A stretch of 64,000 bases of DNA from Antarctobacter sediminis (GCF_019218285.1 NZ_JAHUZG010000002.1:496001-560000), one strand, 5' to 3'. Shown: positions 18,203-27,323, numbered from the stretch's first letter. Numbers and translations are program-made. The notes: generated by a model not told the origin, from the letters alone.

Positions 18203-18760
18203 ATGTCACCAATCAAGCGACTAATCTCGATAGTAATTTGTGGCGCTGCATTTCTGACGACCACACCTGCCGCCAAAGCCGATATTATCAGCATCCTGGG
18301 CAAGGCCGAACGCGGCGAGGAAGGTATTTCGATACAGGACTATTTCTGTTTGTGCGTGACCGCCGAAAACTGCCCCTGCATGGCAAGCCCCCTTCCCCTT
18401 CCCACCCCTGACGATCCAATTGTCCGGGAAAGGGGATACACCCGGGTTATCCTGATCCCCGACGAAGCCAATCCACGCGTTGAGGAAATGGAAAACGGGC
18501 TGGCCAAAGTCAGCTTCGAGTCTTCCGTGCCGATCCGGTTTTCAACCTCCTATGACGCCTCCATCGACGCGCTGCGCCAAGACGTCATGGAGTTCAACGC
18601 CGACAGCGACGATGTGAAAGTCGACGATGAAGACATTCAGGTCCTCTATCTATGGGGCGGGCTGACCAAGCTGGGGAAATTGGCATGGAAGCATCGGGTC
18701 AAGATCGCGCTGGCCGTTGAGGCCGCCGTCGAAACCATCATCGAAGAGTTCGACGAGTAG
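18203..18760 (+). CDS. Exported protein of unknown function between fabB and fabA
   Basis: This 185-residue protein has a signal peptide (MSPIKRLISIVICGAAFLTT...AKA). A cysteine cluster FCLCVTAENCPC lies shortly after the cleavage site, followed by a proline-rich stretch and a region rich in acidic residues (NADSDDVKVDDEDIQVL). It ends with a hydrophobic-amphipathic stretch (HRVKIALAVEAAVETIIEEF). No family is recognised. ATG 18203 has GGAG 8 nt upstream. It interrupts the fabA-fabB neighbourhood on the opposite strand and has its own hairpin terminator. Base composition is somewhat less GC-rich than its neighbours, which fits later insertion. Confidence 0.65.
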   Translation: MSPIKRLISIVICGAAFLTTTPAAKADIISILGKAERGEEGISIQDYFCLCVTAENCPCMASPLPLPTPDDPIVRERGYTRVILIPDEANPRVEEMENGLAKVSFESSVPIRFSTSYDASIDALRQDVMEFNADSDDVKVDDEDIQVLYLWGGLTKLGKLAWKHRVKIALAVEAAVETIIEEFDE

Positions 18761-18783
18761 AACCGGCCCCGGAAAAAATCGCT

Positions 18784-18818
18784 GCCGCAAGGTTTGACCG
18801 AACCTTGCGGCGGTCCTT
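18784..18818 (+). terminator. Terminator of the exported-protein gene
   Basis: GCCGCAAGGTT (18784-18794) and AACCTTGCGGC (18801-18811) form a perfect 11-bp stem with a 6-nt loop, followed by a short pyrimidine-rich stretch. It is 24 nt after the stop codon at 18760. Confidence 0.65.
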
Positions 18819-18918
18819 TCGTTCCCGACAGAGCGCGCGTTTCAGTCTTTGCACTGCGGGAGCCGCCTACAAAGACAACGACACCGTGTCCAATCCTGGA
18901 ACAGCCCCGCCACCTCAA

Positions 18919-18950
18919 AGAAAAAACGGGCCCCCGAAGGAACCCGTTCG
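18919..18950 (-). terminator. Intrinsic terminator of fabA
   Basis: On the minus strand AACGGGTTCC, a TTCG tetraloop and GGGGGCCCGTT form a stable stem that runs into TTTTTTC. It lies about 35 nt past the fabA stop. This shows that fabA is transcribed separately from fabB here. Confidence 0.85.
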
Positions 18951-18984
18951 CGATCTTTGGAACTGCCGTTCACCCAAGGCGGGC

Positions 18985-19494
18985 TCAGCTTTCGGACAGG
19001 GCCACCTTCATGTCCTTGACCTCGTAGATGACCTCTCCATCAGCTTCCACGATCCCGTCGGCCACGCCCATGGTCAGGCGGCGGGTTTGCACAGCCTTGG
19101 TGAAATCCACCTTGTAGGTCAGCATCTTCCGGTCGGGCCGCACCATGCCCTTCAGCTTGACCTCGCCCACGCCCAGCGCATAGCCCCGACCCGTCCAGCC
19201 GCGCCAGCCCAGGTTGAAGCCGGTCAACTGCCACAAACCGTCCAGCCCAAGGCAGCCCGGCATGATCGGATTGCCCGGGAAATGGCAGTCAAAGAACCAC
19301 AGGTCCGGGGTGATGTCGAACTCGGCCAGAACATGGCCCTTGCCATGCAGGCCACCGTCGCCGGAAATCTCGGTGATCCGGTCCATCATCAGCATCGGCG
19401 GTTCGGGCAGCTGGGCGTTGCCCGGCCCGAACAACTCTCCACGGGCGCATTTCAGCAGCTCTTCCTTGCCAAAGCTGGTCGGATAGTCGGCCAT
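18985..19494 (-). CDS. fabA: 3-hydroxydecanoyl-[acyl-carrier-protein] dehydratase/isomerase
   Basis: This 169-residue hot-dog-fold enzyme introduces the cis double bond in unsaturated fatty acid synthesis. The catalytic histidine lies in [20 protein letters not shown], the FabA signature, with the aspartate in the GLDGLWQL segment. Length matches the family. It is divergent from irr, as in other Rhodobacterales, and ends at the terminator at 18919-18950 rather than reading into fabB. Confidence 0.96.
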   Translation of the reverse strand: MADYPTSFGKEELLKCARGELFGPGNAQLPEPPMLMMDRITEISGDGGLHGKGHVLAEFDITPDLWFFDCHFPGNPIMPGCLGLDGLWQLTGFNLGWRGWTGRGYALGVGEVKLKGMVRPDRKMLTYKVDFTKAVQTRRLTMGVADGIVEADGEVIYEVKDMKVALSES

Positions 19495-19613
19495 TCAGGC
19501 GGATCCCTCTTGTCGTGTCACATTCAAAACCTGAACCGGTCTAGCACCCGGCGTCCGCGCCATGCAAGCCTGCCACCAAGGGGTGCGACCCTGCCGCCCG
19601 GCTGCAAAATGCA

Positions 19614-19642
19614 TTGAATTGCGGCACGAAGCCGCTTTATAT
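19614..19642 (+). promoter_or_regulatory. Candidate irr promoter with operator-like inverted repeat
   Basis: TTGAAT (19614-19619) and TTATAT (19637-19642) are separated by 17 nt, a good sigma-70-type layout. The spacer contains the inverted repeat GCGGC-ACGAA-GCCGC (19621-19635), a possible operator. It is 35 nt upstream of the irr start. No experimental or comparative support. Confidence 0.45.
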
Positions 19643-19676
19643 ACACTGTCAAAGTTCGAACAGACGGCGAGAGACG

Positions 19677-20099
19677 ATGTCCGAGGCGATCGAGCGAGGA
19701 AAAACATGGCTGGGCCGCAGCGACCTGCGCCCGACGCGTCAGCGCGTCGCGCTGGCTGCGTTGCTCGTTGGCGATGGCCAGAACCGCCACGTGACCGCCG
19801 AAAGCCTCTTTGCCGCCGCCAAGGACAGCGGTGAACAAGTCTCGCTTGCCACGGTCTACAACACGCTCAAAGCCTTTTGCGAGGCTGGCCTGATGCAAGA
19901 AGTCACGGTCGATGGTTCGCGCAGCTACTTTGACACGAACACCCATGATCACCCTCACTTCTACTGGGAAGACAAGGGCGCGTTGACCGACGCACCTGCG
20001 CATCAGCTGGAAATCAGCCGCCTGCCCGACGCGCCGGAAGGATCTGAAATCGCCTCTGTCGAGGTGGTGATCCGCCTGCGTCGCAAAACGAACCCCTAA
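19677..20099 (+). CDS. irr: Iron response regulator Irr (Fur family)
   Basis: This 140-residue Fur-superfamily regulator has the winged helix DLRPTRQRVALAALL...VSLATVYNTLKAFCEAGLM and the Irr-type metal/heme site HDHPHFYWED (histidines 90, 92, 94). In alphaproteobacteria Irr represses heme synthesis and other iron-using genes when iron is low and is controlled by heme. I see no N-terminal heme regulatory motif of the Bradyrhizobium GCPWH kind. The start ATG at 19677 (MSEAIERGKTWLG) fits the family. It is divergent from fabA, a conserved arrangement. Confidence 0.92.
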   Translation: MSEAIERGKTWLGRSDLRPTRQRVALAALLVGDGQNRHVTAESLFAAAKDSGEQVSLATVYNTLKAFCEAGLMQEVTVDGSRSYFDTNTHDHPHFYWEDKGALTDAPAHQLEISRLPDAPEGSEIASVEVVIRLRRKTNP

Positions 20100-20174
20100 A
20101 GGCCGCAAACGGACCTGCCGGGCCCATAGGGCGCTGCCTATCCTGACCGAAGAACGGCAGGGAGGCGCAGGACC

Positions 20175-21233
20175 ATGAGCATTCTGGATAGCATTCCGGA
20201 TCGGATCGACGGACCGCAGGCCTGGACCGGGGACGAGATGCGCGCCAACCCATCGCGCTGGCTGGTCCAGCTAGACGCCAAGGATGTGGCCGACCTTGAA
20301 CAGGCGGCGGCGCATTTCCTCTCGCTTGACCGCGATGTGGGAGAGATCACGCGCAAGGATTTCCCTTTGCGCAATTTCCAGTCGCACCTCGAACAGCTTC
20401 AGAAGAAACTGCGGAACGGCAACGGGGTGGAGGTTCTGCGCGGGTTGCCGATCAAAACCTACGATCAAAAGACGGCGGCGACGATCTTTTGCGGCATCGG
20501 CGCCCATCTTGGGGTGGCACGGTCCCAAAACGCCGCCGGGCACATCCTTGGCCATGTCCGCGACCTTGGCGCGGACGCCAGCAATCCCAACACCCGGATC
20601 TATCAGACGGCTGATCGCCAGACCTTTCACACCGACAGCGCCGATGTGGTCGGCCTGCTGTGCCTGCGCAACGCACGCGAAGGTGGCGACAGCCTGCTGG
20701 TCAGCGCCGTATCGATCTACAACCGGATGCGCGCTGAGCGGCCCGACTTGTTGGAGCGCCTCTTTGATCCCATTGCCACTGACCGGCGCGGCGAGGTCCC
20801 CGAGGGTATGCAGCCCTTCATGACGATCCCGCCCTTGAATTGGCACGCGGGACAGTTGACCGTCTTTTACCAGCGCCAGTACATCGACAGTGCACAGCGT
20901 TTCGCCGAAGCTCCGCGTCTAACCCCCGATCACGTGGCGGCCTTGGACATGTTCGACCAGCTGGCAAACGATCCCGCGTTGCATTTCTCGATGCGGTTGC
21001 AACCCGGAGACATGCAGTTTGTCTATAACCATGCCCAGCTGCATGACCGGACCCGCTTTACCGACTGGCCCGACCGCGAGAAACGCCGGCACCTGTTTCG
21101 ACTATGTCTTTCGCTTCCCGGCGACCGCCCCCTGCCCGAGTGTTTTCGCCAGCGCTACGGGTCAATCGAGATTGGCAACCGCGGCGGGATCATCACACCG
21201 GAAACGCGACTGCACGCCCCGCTGGACGTCTAA
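20175..21233 (+). CDS. TauD/TfdA-family Fe(II)/2-oxoglutarate-dependent dioxygenase
   Basis: This 352-residue cytoplasmic enzyme has the facial-triad start FHTDSADVVGLLCLR (HxD), the distal region MQFVYNHAQLHDRTRF (third His) and the 2-oxoglutarate-binding arginine in EKRRHLFRLCLSL. It resembles the gamma-butyrobetaine hydroxylase/TauD group without enough detail to name the substrate. The ATG at 20175 follows a strong GGAGG. It comes 75 nt after irr on the same strand, so iron-linked regulation is possible but only inferred from position. Confidence 0.85.
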   Translation: MSILDSIPDRIDGPQAWTGDEMRANPSRWLVQLDAKDVADLEQAAAHFLSLDRDVGEITRKDFPLRNFQSHLEQLQKKLRNGNGVEVLRGLPIKTYDQKTAATIFCGIGAHLGVARSQNAAGHILGHVRDLGADASNPNTRIYQTADRQTFHTDSADVVGLLCLRNAREGGDSLLVSAVSIYNRMRAERPDLLERLFDPIATDRRGEVPEGMQPFMTIPPLNWHAGQLTVFYQRQYIDSAQRFAEAPRLTPDHVAALDMFDQLANDPALHFSMRLQPGDMQFVYNHAQLHDRTRFTDWPDREKRRHLFRLCLSLPGDRPLPECFRQRYGSIEIGNRGGIITPETRLHAPLDV

Positions 21234-21282
21234 GAACGGCCCGTCACCGACTGGCTGAAGCGTCATCGTTTTTCTGAAACAC

Positions 21283-21368
21283 TGGTACCCGCGGCCGGAC
21301 TCGAACCGGCACGGCCATACGGCCTGGAGATTTTAAGTCTCCTGTGTCTACCATTCCACCACGCGGGC
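21283..21368 (-). tRNA. tRNA-Leu (anticodon UAA)
   Basis: The minus strand gives a full class II tRNA: acceptor GCCCGCG, a D arm GGTGGAATGGTAGACAC, anticodon arm GGAGACTTAAAATCTCC with TAA in the loop, a long variable arm (GGCCGTATGGCC), a T arm with GGTTCGAGTCC, and an encoded CCA end. The first acceptor pair is G-U, as is common in bacterial tRNA-Leu. Confidence 0.96.
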
Positions 21369-21418
21369 CAGTGTCGCGACCATAGACTTTCGGCCTGCCG
21401 TGTAAACCGCCAGAATGC

Positions 21419-21958
21419 CTAGAGTTCATCCCCGGGTAACGGTTTCAAAAGCGCACGTTCCGCCAACCAGGGATTGACAGCCAGGGCAGCCCTCAGGGCA
21501 AGCTGTGCGTCTTCCTCGCGCCCCATGGCAAAGAGTGTCACCGCCTTGCCCGAAAGCGCGCCCACATGGCGCGGGTTCAGCTCCAACGCCCGGTCGAGGT
21601 CGGGCAAAGCCGCCGCGAAATCCTCGCGCAGAAAGTTGACAAAGGCTCGCTGGTTGTACCCCTCGGCATAAAACGGACAATAACCAACCAGCGCGTTCAA
21701 CCGATCCAGCGCGTGCAGGAAATCAAACCGTGCGCGCGCACGCATACCGTCATCCAGCATGGCCTGACTGGCCTCGTCCGGCGCGTTGTCCCAGTATCCC
21801 CACATCTGGTTTGTGATGGCCCGCGCAGCCATTTCGTCAGGGGCAACAAGCAAGGCATCATACAGCGGGTCCATTTCCGCACTGTGATCCGGGGCAGTCG
21901 GGCACCCATCACCCCATAGGGGAGAGGCGAACATAGTCAGGACAGCGGCATATTTCAT
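21419..21958 (-). CDS. Exported TPR-repeat protein
   Basis: This 179-residue protein has a short signal peptide (MKYAAVLTMFASPLWG-DG). It continues into tetratricopeptide repeats, best seen in YNQRAFVNFLREDFAAALPD plus LDRALELNPRHV and the next unit GALSGKAVTLFAMGREEDAQ. It is probably periplasmic and a scaffold for protein contacts; the partner is unknown. The start at 21958 gives the signal peptide directly at the N-terminus; no good ribosome site is seen there, so two more N-terminal residues are possible. Confidence 0.75.
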   Translation of the reverse strand: MKYAAVLTMFASPLWGDGCPTAPDHSAEMDPLYDALLVAPDEMAARAITNQMWGYWDNAPDEASQAMLDDGMRARARFDFLHALDRLNALVGYCPFYAEGYNQRAFVNFLREDFAAALPDLDRALELNPRHVGALSGKAVTLFAMGREEDAQLALRAALAVNPWLAERALLKPLPGDEL

Positions 21959-21988
21959 AAGCAAATGGTGGCACGGGTTGCCCTTGGG

Positions 21989-22465
21989 TCAAGTCACATC
22001 CGCGACACCGTCCTCTTTGACCGCCTCCATCGCCACAAAGGTCGAGGTCGAGGCGACCCCCGGCAGGGTCGACACTTTCTCGGCCAACACGCGCCGATAG
22101 CTGGGCATATCCTGTGTTCGGACTTTCAGAAGATAGTCGAAATTCCCGGCAATCAGATGCGCCTGTTCGATTTCGGGGATGGTTGCGATCGCATCATTGA
22201 ACCGAGCAAGCGTCTTTTCCCGCGTATCGACCATGCGGACTTCGACAAAGGCCACGTGATCCAAGCCCAGCCGGATCGGGTCCAGTACCGCCCGGTATCC
22301 GCGGATATAGCCCGCCTCTTCCAGCCGCTTCAGTCGGGTCTGTGTCGGGGATTTGGACAAACCGATACGCCGGGCCAGTTCAGTGACGGAAATCCGCGCC
22401 TCACCCGCCAGTTCACCCAGAATCGCCCGGTCAAAGCCATCCAGATCATCACCACCCGTTTGCAC
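21989..22465 (-). CDS. putR: Lrp/AsnC-family regulator, probable proline regulator PutR
   Basis: This 158-residue regulator has an Lrp winged helix (LDGFDRAILGELAGEARISV, ELARRIGLSKSPTQTRLKRL) and a C-terminal RAM domain (HVAFVEVRMVD, FDYLLKVRTQDMPSYRRVL). The phrase SKSPTQTRLKRLEEAGYI is characteristic of PutR-type proteins. It is divergent from putA; in Rhodobacter and Agrobacterium PutR activates putA when proline is present, so the same role is expected. The GTG at 22465 is preceded by GGAGG at 8 nt, better than an ATG farther upstream. Confidence 0.9.
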   Translation of the reverse strand: MQTGGDDLDGFDRAILGELAGEARISVTELARRIGLSKSPTQTRLKRLEEAGYIRGYRAVLDPIRLGLDHVAFVEVRMVDTREKTLARFNDAIATIPEIEQAHLIAGNFDYLLKVRTQDMPSYRRVLAEKVSTLPGVASTSTFVAMEAVKEDGVADVT

Positions 22466-22622
22466 CGAAAAAACCTCCAAAATCAGACGCATTGGCGCAG
22501 CATTCGCCAACCTTCGGGAAATTCGCCCGCACGCCTCGGATTATCTTACCCGAAATGACGCGTCAGAGAAGCCCCTGCGCGCCATTTCCCCATTTCCGCA
22601 TCAGAACGCGAAAGGCACGAGA

Positions 22623-25600
22623 ATGCCGAAGGACCAGATGACAGACCTGCGCACGCGCATTGACGCGCTCACCTATGCCGACGAGGGCGACACGCTTGCC
22701 CACCTGCGCGAGAGCGCCGCGCTTGATACCGTCGCGCGGGCCGCGATCTCTGGCAAGGCCGCACAGCTTGTCCGCGATATCCGATCGTCGACCCGCCCCG
22801 GGTTGATGGAGGTCTTTCTGGCCGAGTATGGCCTTTCGACCGAAGAAGGCGTGGCGCTCATGTGCCTTGCCGAGGCCCTGCTGCGCGTGCCTGATGCCGC
22901 CACTATCGACGCGCTGATCGAGGACAAGATCGCACCGTCCGACTGGTCTCAGCACCTCGGCCATTCCACCTCGCCGCTGGTCAATGCCTCGACATGGGCG
23001 CTTATGCTGACGGGCAAGGTTCTGGAAGATGCCAAACCGGGGCCGGTTGGCCATCTGCGTAGCGCCATCAAACGCCTTGGCGAACCGGTGATCCGCACCG
23101 CGGTCGGCCGCGCAATGCGCGAGATGGGCGCGCAGTTCGTTCTGGGGGAAAGCATCGAGGCCGCGATGAAGCGCGGCAAGGCGCAAGAGGCCAAGGGCTA
23201 TACCTACTCCTACGACATGCTGGGCGAAGCCGCCCGGACCGAAGCCGACGCCCAGCGCTATTTTGACGCCTATGCCCGCGCGATCCGCGCCATCGCCGCA
23301 AATGCGCCGCATGAGGCTACCCGCGACAACCCCGGCATTTCCGTCAAACTGTCCGCCCTGCATCCGCGCTATGACGAATTGCAGGCCGAAAGTGCCTGCG
23401 CCGCGCTGGCGCCCCGCCTCAACGCTCTGGCCCTGCAAGCCAAGGACGCGCGCATCGGACTGAACATCGACGCCGAAGAGGCCGACCGCCTGTCGCTCTC
23501 GCTTGACGTGATCGAAGAGGTGCTGTCCGACCCGCGTCTTGCCGGATGGGAAGGTTTTGGCGTGGTGGTTCAGGCCTATGGTCAACGCGCAGGCGCGGTC
23601 ATCGACTACCTTTATGCGCTGTCCGAAAAGCTGGATCGCCGCATCATGGTACGTCTGGTGAAAGGGGCTTATTGGGACACCGAGATCAAGCGCGCTCAGG
23701 TTGCAGGGCTAACGGGTTTCCCGGTGTTCACCTCCAAATCCGCGACGGATGTGTCTTATATCGCCAACGCGCGCAAACTGCTGTCGATGACGGACCGCAT
23801 CTACCCGCAGTTCGCCACGCATAACGCGCACACGGTTTCCGCCATCCTGCACATGGCAGATGACCTGACCGCCTTTGAATTCCAAAGGCTGCACGGCATG
23901 GGCGAAACCCTGCACCGTCTGGTCATGGAGCAGAACACGACCCGCTGCCGGATCTATGCCCCGGTTGGCGCACATCGTGACCTGCTGGCCTATCTTGTCC
24001 GCCGTCTTCTGGAAAACGGGGCGAACTCCAGCTTCGTCAACCAGATCGTGGATGAGGACGTGCCTCCCGAAACCGTGGCCGCCGACCCGTTTGAGGCCGC
24101 ACCGGGGCGGGCCCTGACCGCCGGGCCAGACCTGTTCCAGCCGGAACGCCGCAACTCTGCCGGGCTGGACCTGCGCCACCGTCCCAGCCTGACTGCCCTG
24201 GATGCGGCGCGCGGGGCTTTCAAGGGGCACCAGTGGTTGGCCGGTCCGCTGACGGTGGCCGACGCACCTGCGGGCGAAACCGCCGCCGTCCTTAACCCCG
24301 CGGCGAGCCAAGATACGGTTGGCCATGTCACTTGGGCCAGCGCCGAGCAGGCGCGCGCAGCGGCCTCTGCCGCCCAGCCATGGCAGGTCACGCCAGCCGA
24401 GCGCGCCCGCATTCTGAACGCCGCCGCCGATCTGTATGAAGCCAATCAGGCAGAGATTTTTGCAATCCTGCACCGCGAGGCAGGCAAGACACTGATGGAC
24501 GCCTTGGCCGAACTGCGCGAGGCTGTGGACTTCCTCCGTTACTATGCCGCGCGCGGACAGGACGGTGCCGACAGCCCGCTGGGCACCTTTGCCTGTATCT
24601 CGCCGTGGAACTTCCCTCTTGCCATCTTCACCGGCCAGATCGCCGCTGCACTGGCCGCAGGAAATGCCGTTCTGGCGAAACCCGCGGAACAGACGCCACT
24701 GATCGCACATTTCGCGACCCGACTGCTGCATCAGGCTGGTGTGCCCGCGGCCGCCTTGCAACTGTTGCCCGGCGCGGGTGACGTTGGTGGGGCGCTGACA
24801 TCCTGCCCGGATGTTGATGGCGTCGCCTTTACCGGCGGGACCGAAACGGCACAGATCATCCATCGCAGCATGGCCGATCACCTTGCCCCCGGCGCGCCGC
24901 TGATCGCTGAAACCGGCGGTCTGAACGCCATGATCGTGGACAGTACCGCCCTGCATGAACAGGCAGTACAGGCGATCATAGAAAGCGCCTTCCAATCGGC
25001 GGGCCAGCGTTGTTCGGCGCTCCGCTGCCTTTACGTGCAGGAAGACGTGGCCGAGGGCTTTTTGGAGATGCTCAAGGGCTCCATGCAATGCCTCGCCGTG
25101 GGCGATCCATGGCAGGCTGCCACCGATGTCGGCCCGGTGATCGACGCAGAGGCGCAGGACGGCATCCTGTCCCATATCGCGCAGGCCGCCCGCGAGGGAC
25201 GTGTCTTGCAGCAGGTCGCAGTTCCCGCAAGCGGACATTTCGTTCCGCCGACCCTGATCCGGGTCAACGGAATCAAAGATCTGGAACGCGAAATCTTTGG
25301 CCCTGTCCTGCATGTGGCGACCTACAAGGCCCGCGATCTGAACAAGGTGATCGACGCGATCAACGACACCGGGTTCGGCCTGACCTTCGGCCTGATGACC
25401 CGGATCGACGAACGCGTACAGCAGGTCTCGGAACAGGTGACGGCGGGCAATATCTACGTCAACCGCAACCAGATCGGCGCTATCGTCGGCAGCCAGCCGT
25501 TCGGCGGCGAAGGCCTGTCCGGAACCGGTCCCAAAGCCGGCGGTCCGCGCTATCTGAACCGGTTCCGCGCGCATCCCGCGCCCGAAACCGCCGTGACCGG

Positions 25601-26057
25601 GGACAGCGCCGCCCCCCAAGCCGATCTTGCAGCGCGCATCGCACAGGCCGCAGCCAGCGCACCCGCACCACAGCGCATTGACCTGCCCGGCCCCACGGGC
25701 GAGGCCAACGTTCTGCATGACCACGCCCGTGCCCCGGTTCTGTGCCTTGGCCCGGGCCGCGACACAGCAGAAGCGCAGGCCAAGGCCATCCGCGCGCTTG
25801 GCGGCTGTGCGGTCGTGGCGCCCGGGGTTGCCGCAGAGGCACTGGCCACGCTTGACGGCTTTGCCGGGGCGCTGTGGTGGGGTGACAAGGACGCGGCCCG
25901 CGCCCTGCGCCAGACACTGGCCGCCCGCAAGGGTCCGATCCTGCCGTTGATCACCGGCATGCCGGATCAGGGCCACGCCCGCGCGGAACGGCACGTCTGC
26001 GTCGACACCACGGCGGCAGGCGGCAACGCCGCTCTGCTGGCCGGACAGGACGCCTGA
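22623..26057 (+). CDS. putA: Bifunctional proline dehydrogenase / glutamate-semialdehyde dehydrogenase
   Basis: This 1144-residue protein oxidises proline to glutamate in two steps. After an N-terminal helical region comes the FAD-dependent proline dehydrogenase barrel (about residues 165-470: VKLSALHPRY, IMVRLVKGAYWDTEIKRAQ, FATHNAHTV). The aldehyde dehydrogenase part follows (about 540-990), with CISPWNFPLAIFTGQIAAAL (NAD site) and the catalytic cysteine in SAGQRCSALRCLYVQ. An extra C-terminal domain matches the type B layout known in alphaproteobacteria. There is no ribbon-helix-helix DNA-binding domain, so regulation falls to the divergent putR. Confidence 0.96.
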   Translation: MPKDQMTDLRTRIDALTYADEGDTLAHLRESAALDTVARAAISGKAAQLVRDIRSSTRPGLMEVFLAEYGLSTEEGVALMCLAEALLRVPDAATIDALIEDKIAPSDWSQHLGHSTSPLVNASTWALMLTGKVLEDAKPGPVGHLRSAIKRLGEPVIRTAVGRAMREMGAQFVLGESIEAAMKRGKAQEAKGYTYSYDMLGEAARTEADAQRYFDAYARAIRAIAANAPHEATRDNPGISVKLSALHPRYDELQAESACAALAPRLNALALQAKDARIGLNIDAEEADRLSLSLDVIEEVLSDPRLAGWEGFGVVVQAYGQRAGAVIDYLYALSEKLDRRIMVRLVKGAYWDTEIKRAQVAGLTGFPVFTSKSATDVSYIANARKLLSMTDRIYPQFATHNAHTVSAILHMADDLTAFEFQRLHGMGETLHRLVMEQNTTRCRIYAPVGAHRDLLAYLVRRLLENGANSSFVNQIVDEDVPPETVAADPFEAAPGRALTAGPDLFQPERRNSAGLDLRHRPSLTALDAARGAFKGHQWLAGPLTVADAPAGETAAVLNPAASQDTVGHVTWASAEQARAAASAAQPWQVTPAERARILNAAADLYEANQAEIFAILHREAGKTLMDALAELREAVDFLRYYAARGQDGADSPLGTFACISPWNFPLAIFTGQIAAALAAGNAVLAKPAEQTPLIAHFATRLLHQAGVPAAALQLLPGAGDVGGALTSCPDVDGVAFTGGTETAQIIHRSMADHLAPGAPLIAETGGLNAMIVDSTALHEQAVQAIIESAFQSAGQRCSALRCLYVQEDVAEGFLEMLKGSMQCLAVGDPWQAATDVGPVIDAEAQDGILSHIAQAAREGRVLQQVAVPASGHFVPPTLIRVNGIKDLEREIFGPVLHVATYKARDLNKVIDAINDTGFGLTFGLMTRIDERVQQVSEQVTAGNIYVNRNQIGAIVGSQPFGGEGLSGTGPKAGGPRYLNRFRAHPAPETAVTGDSAAPQADLAARIAQAAASAPAPQRIDLPGPTGEANVLHDHARAPVLCLGPGRDTAEAQAKAIRALGGCAVVAPGVAAEALATLDGFAGALWWGDKDAARALRQTLAARKGPILPLITGMPDQGHARAERHVCVDTTAAGGNAALLAGQDA

Positions 26058-26073
26058 GCCGCCATAAAATCCC

Positions 26074-26104
26074 GCCGAAAGCGAGGCATGCCTTCGCTTT
26101 CGGC
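26074..26104 (+). terminator. Hairpin after putA
   Basis: GCCGAAAGCGA (26074-26084) and TCGCTTTCGGC (26094-26104) form a perfect 11-bp stem around a 9-nt loop that is itself nearly self-complementary (GGCATGCC). It is 16 nt after the putA stop. A T-run is lacking, so termination may be partial. Confidence 0.6.
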
Positions 26105-26163
26105 CCGTGGGTCAAACCGCTTTCCGGCTTGACCTCACGCGGACCGGTGCCAATCTCCAGTCC

Positions 26164-26943
26164 ATGTTTCCGATCCGCGACCACAACCCCTCGGGCCGCA
26201 CGCCTTTCGTGACCTACGCCCTGATCGCGATCAACGTCGCGGTCTTTCTTTATTCGCTGCAATTCGAAGGCGCCCCGCGCGCGCAACTGAATTTCTACGC
26301 CGAATACGCGCTGGTGCCACGGTTCCTCAGCGAAGGCTTTGGATATTCCGGCCTGTTCACCTCTATGTTCCTGCACGGCGGCTTTATGCACATCGCGGGC
26401 AACATGTTGTTTCTCTACATCTTCGGGGACAATCTCGAGGATGAGATGGGGCACATCGGCTTTACCCTGTTCTACGTTGCCGCGGGGCTGGGGGCCGGGT
26501 TGATCCATTGGACCTCGGCCCCACTGTCAAACGTGCCAACCGTGGGAGCATCTGGCGCGATTGCGGGGGTCATGGGTGGCTATTTGCTGTTGTTTCCCAA
26601 GGCACGGGTGGACATCCTGTTGATCCTCGTGGTGATCTTCAAAATCATCCCCGTGCCCGCATGGCTGATGCTGGCGCTATGGTTTGCCATGCAGCTTTTC
26701 GGCGGGTGGAGCGCACCCTCTGATCAAGGCGGCGTGGCCTATTGGGCCCATGTGGGGGGCTTTGTGGTGGGTCTTGTTCTGACAATCCCGGTCTGGCTGC
26801 GGCGCGGTGCGACGTCCTACTGGAACCGCACTCATGGACATCCACCGCACCCAGAAAAAGAATACGCCTTTGAACGCAGCCACGTCCCCCGCGTCCAGGG
26901 CCGCAAGAGTCACACCCAGGTCCCAAGGATTCGCCGAAAATGA
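26164..26943 (+). CDS. Rhomboid-family intramembrane serine protease
   Basis: This 259-residue inner-membrane protease has about six hydrophobic segments. The active-site serine is in VGASGAIAGVMGGYL (Ser130) and the catalytic histidine in WAHVGGFVVG (His196). The upstream HGGFMHIAGN (His71, His76, Asn80) matches the oxyanion region of rhomboids. The C-terminal tail is basic and histidine-rich. The start ATG at 26164 is chosen for the family-like MFPIRDHNPS; no strong ribosome site precedes it. It overlaps the next gene by 4 nt (ATGA). Confidence 0.93.
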   Translation: MFPIRDHNPSGRTPFVTYALIAINVAVFLYSLQFEGAPRAQLNFYAEYALVPRFLSEGFGYSGLFTSMFLHGGFMHIAGNMLFLYIFGDNLEDEMGHIGFTLFYVAAGLGAGLIHWTSAPLSNVPTVGASGAIAGVMGGYLLLFPKARVDILLILVVIFKIIPVPAWLMLALWFAMQLFGGWSAPSDQGGVAYWAHVGGFVVGLVLTIPVWLRRGATSYWNRTHGHPPHPEKEYAFERSHVPRVQGRKSHTQVPRIRRK

Positions 26944-27308
26944 CCGAAACCCATACCGCCACTTGCCATTGCGGTGCCGTCGAACTGCGCGTCACCCTGT
27001 CAGAGGGCACGGCCTCGGCACGACGGTGCGACTGTTCCTATTGCCGACGTCGCAGCGCAGCGGTCGTCACGGCCCCGCTGGATGGAATCGAGATCGTCAA
27101 AGGCCGGGATAACCTGACGCTTTATTCCTTCGGCACGCATACGGCCCAGCATCATTTCTGCAAGACTTGCGGCGTCTACATGTACCATCGCCGCCGGTCC
27201 AACCCGAATGAACACGGGGTGAACCTATATTGCATCGAAGGGATGGAACCCAAGGCATTCGAGCCGCTCAAATGGAACGATGGGGTCAATCACCCATCGG
27301 ATCAGTAA
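26940..27308 (+). CDS. GFA/CENP-V-type zinc-binding protein
   Basis: This 122-residue protein has the GFA pattern: TCHCGAVELRV, CDCSYCRRRSA and FCKTCGVYMYHR, giving the cysteine sets for two zinc ions. Founding members are glutathione-dependent formaldehyde-activating enzymes, but most family members have no shown activity, so only the fold is assigned. Its ATG overlaps the rhomboid stop, so the two are probably translated together. Confidence 0.88.
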   Translation: MTETHTATCHCGAVELRVTLSEGTASARRCDCSYCRRRSAAVVTAPLDGIEIVKGRDNLTLYSFGTHTAQHHFCKTCGVYMYHRRRSNPNEHGVNLYCIEGMEPKAFEPLKWNDGVNHPSDQ

Positions 27309-27323
27309 ACGGCCCGTGCCGGA

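Noticed and set aside
23709-25994. Very long open frame antisense to putA
   Set aside because: In high-GC DNA the strand opposite a gene stays open. The putA frame carries complete catalytic motifs; the antisense frame has no domain and a biased composition.
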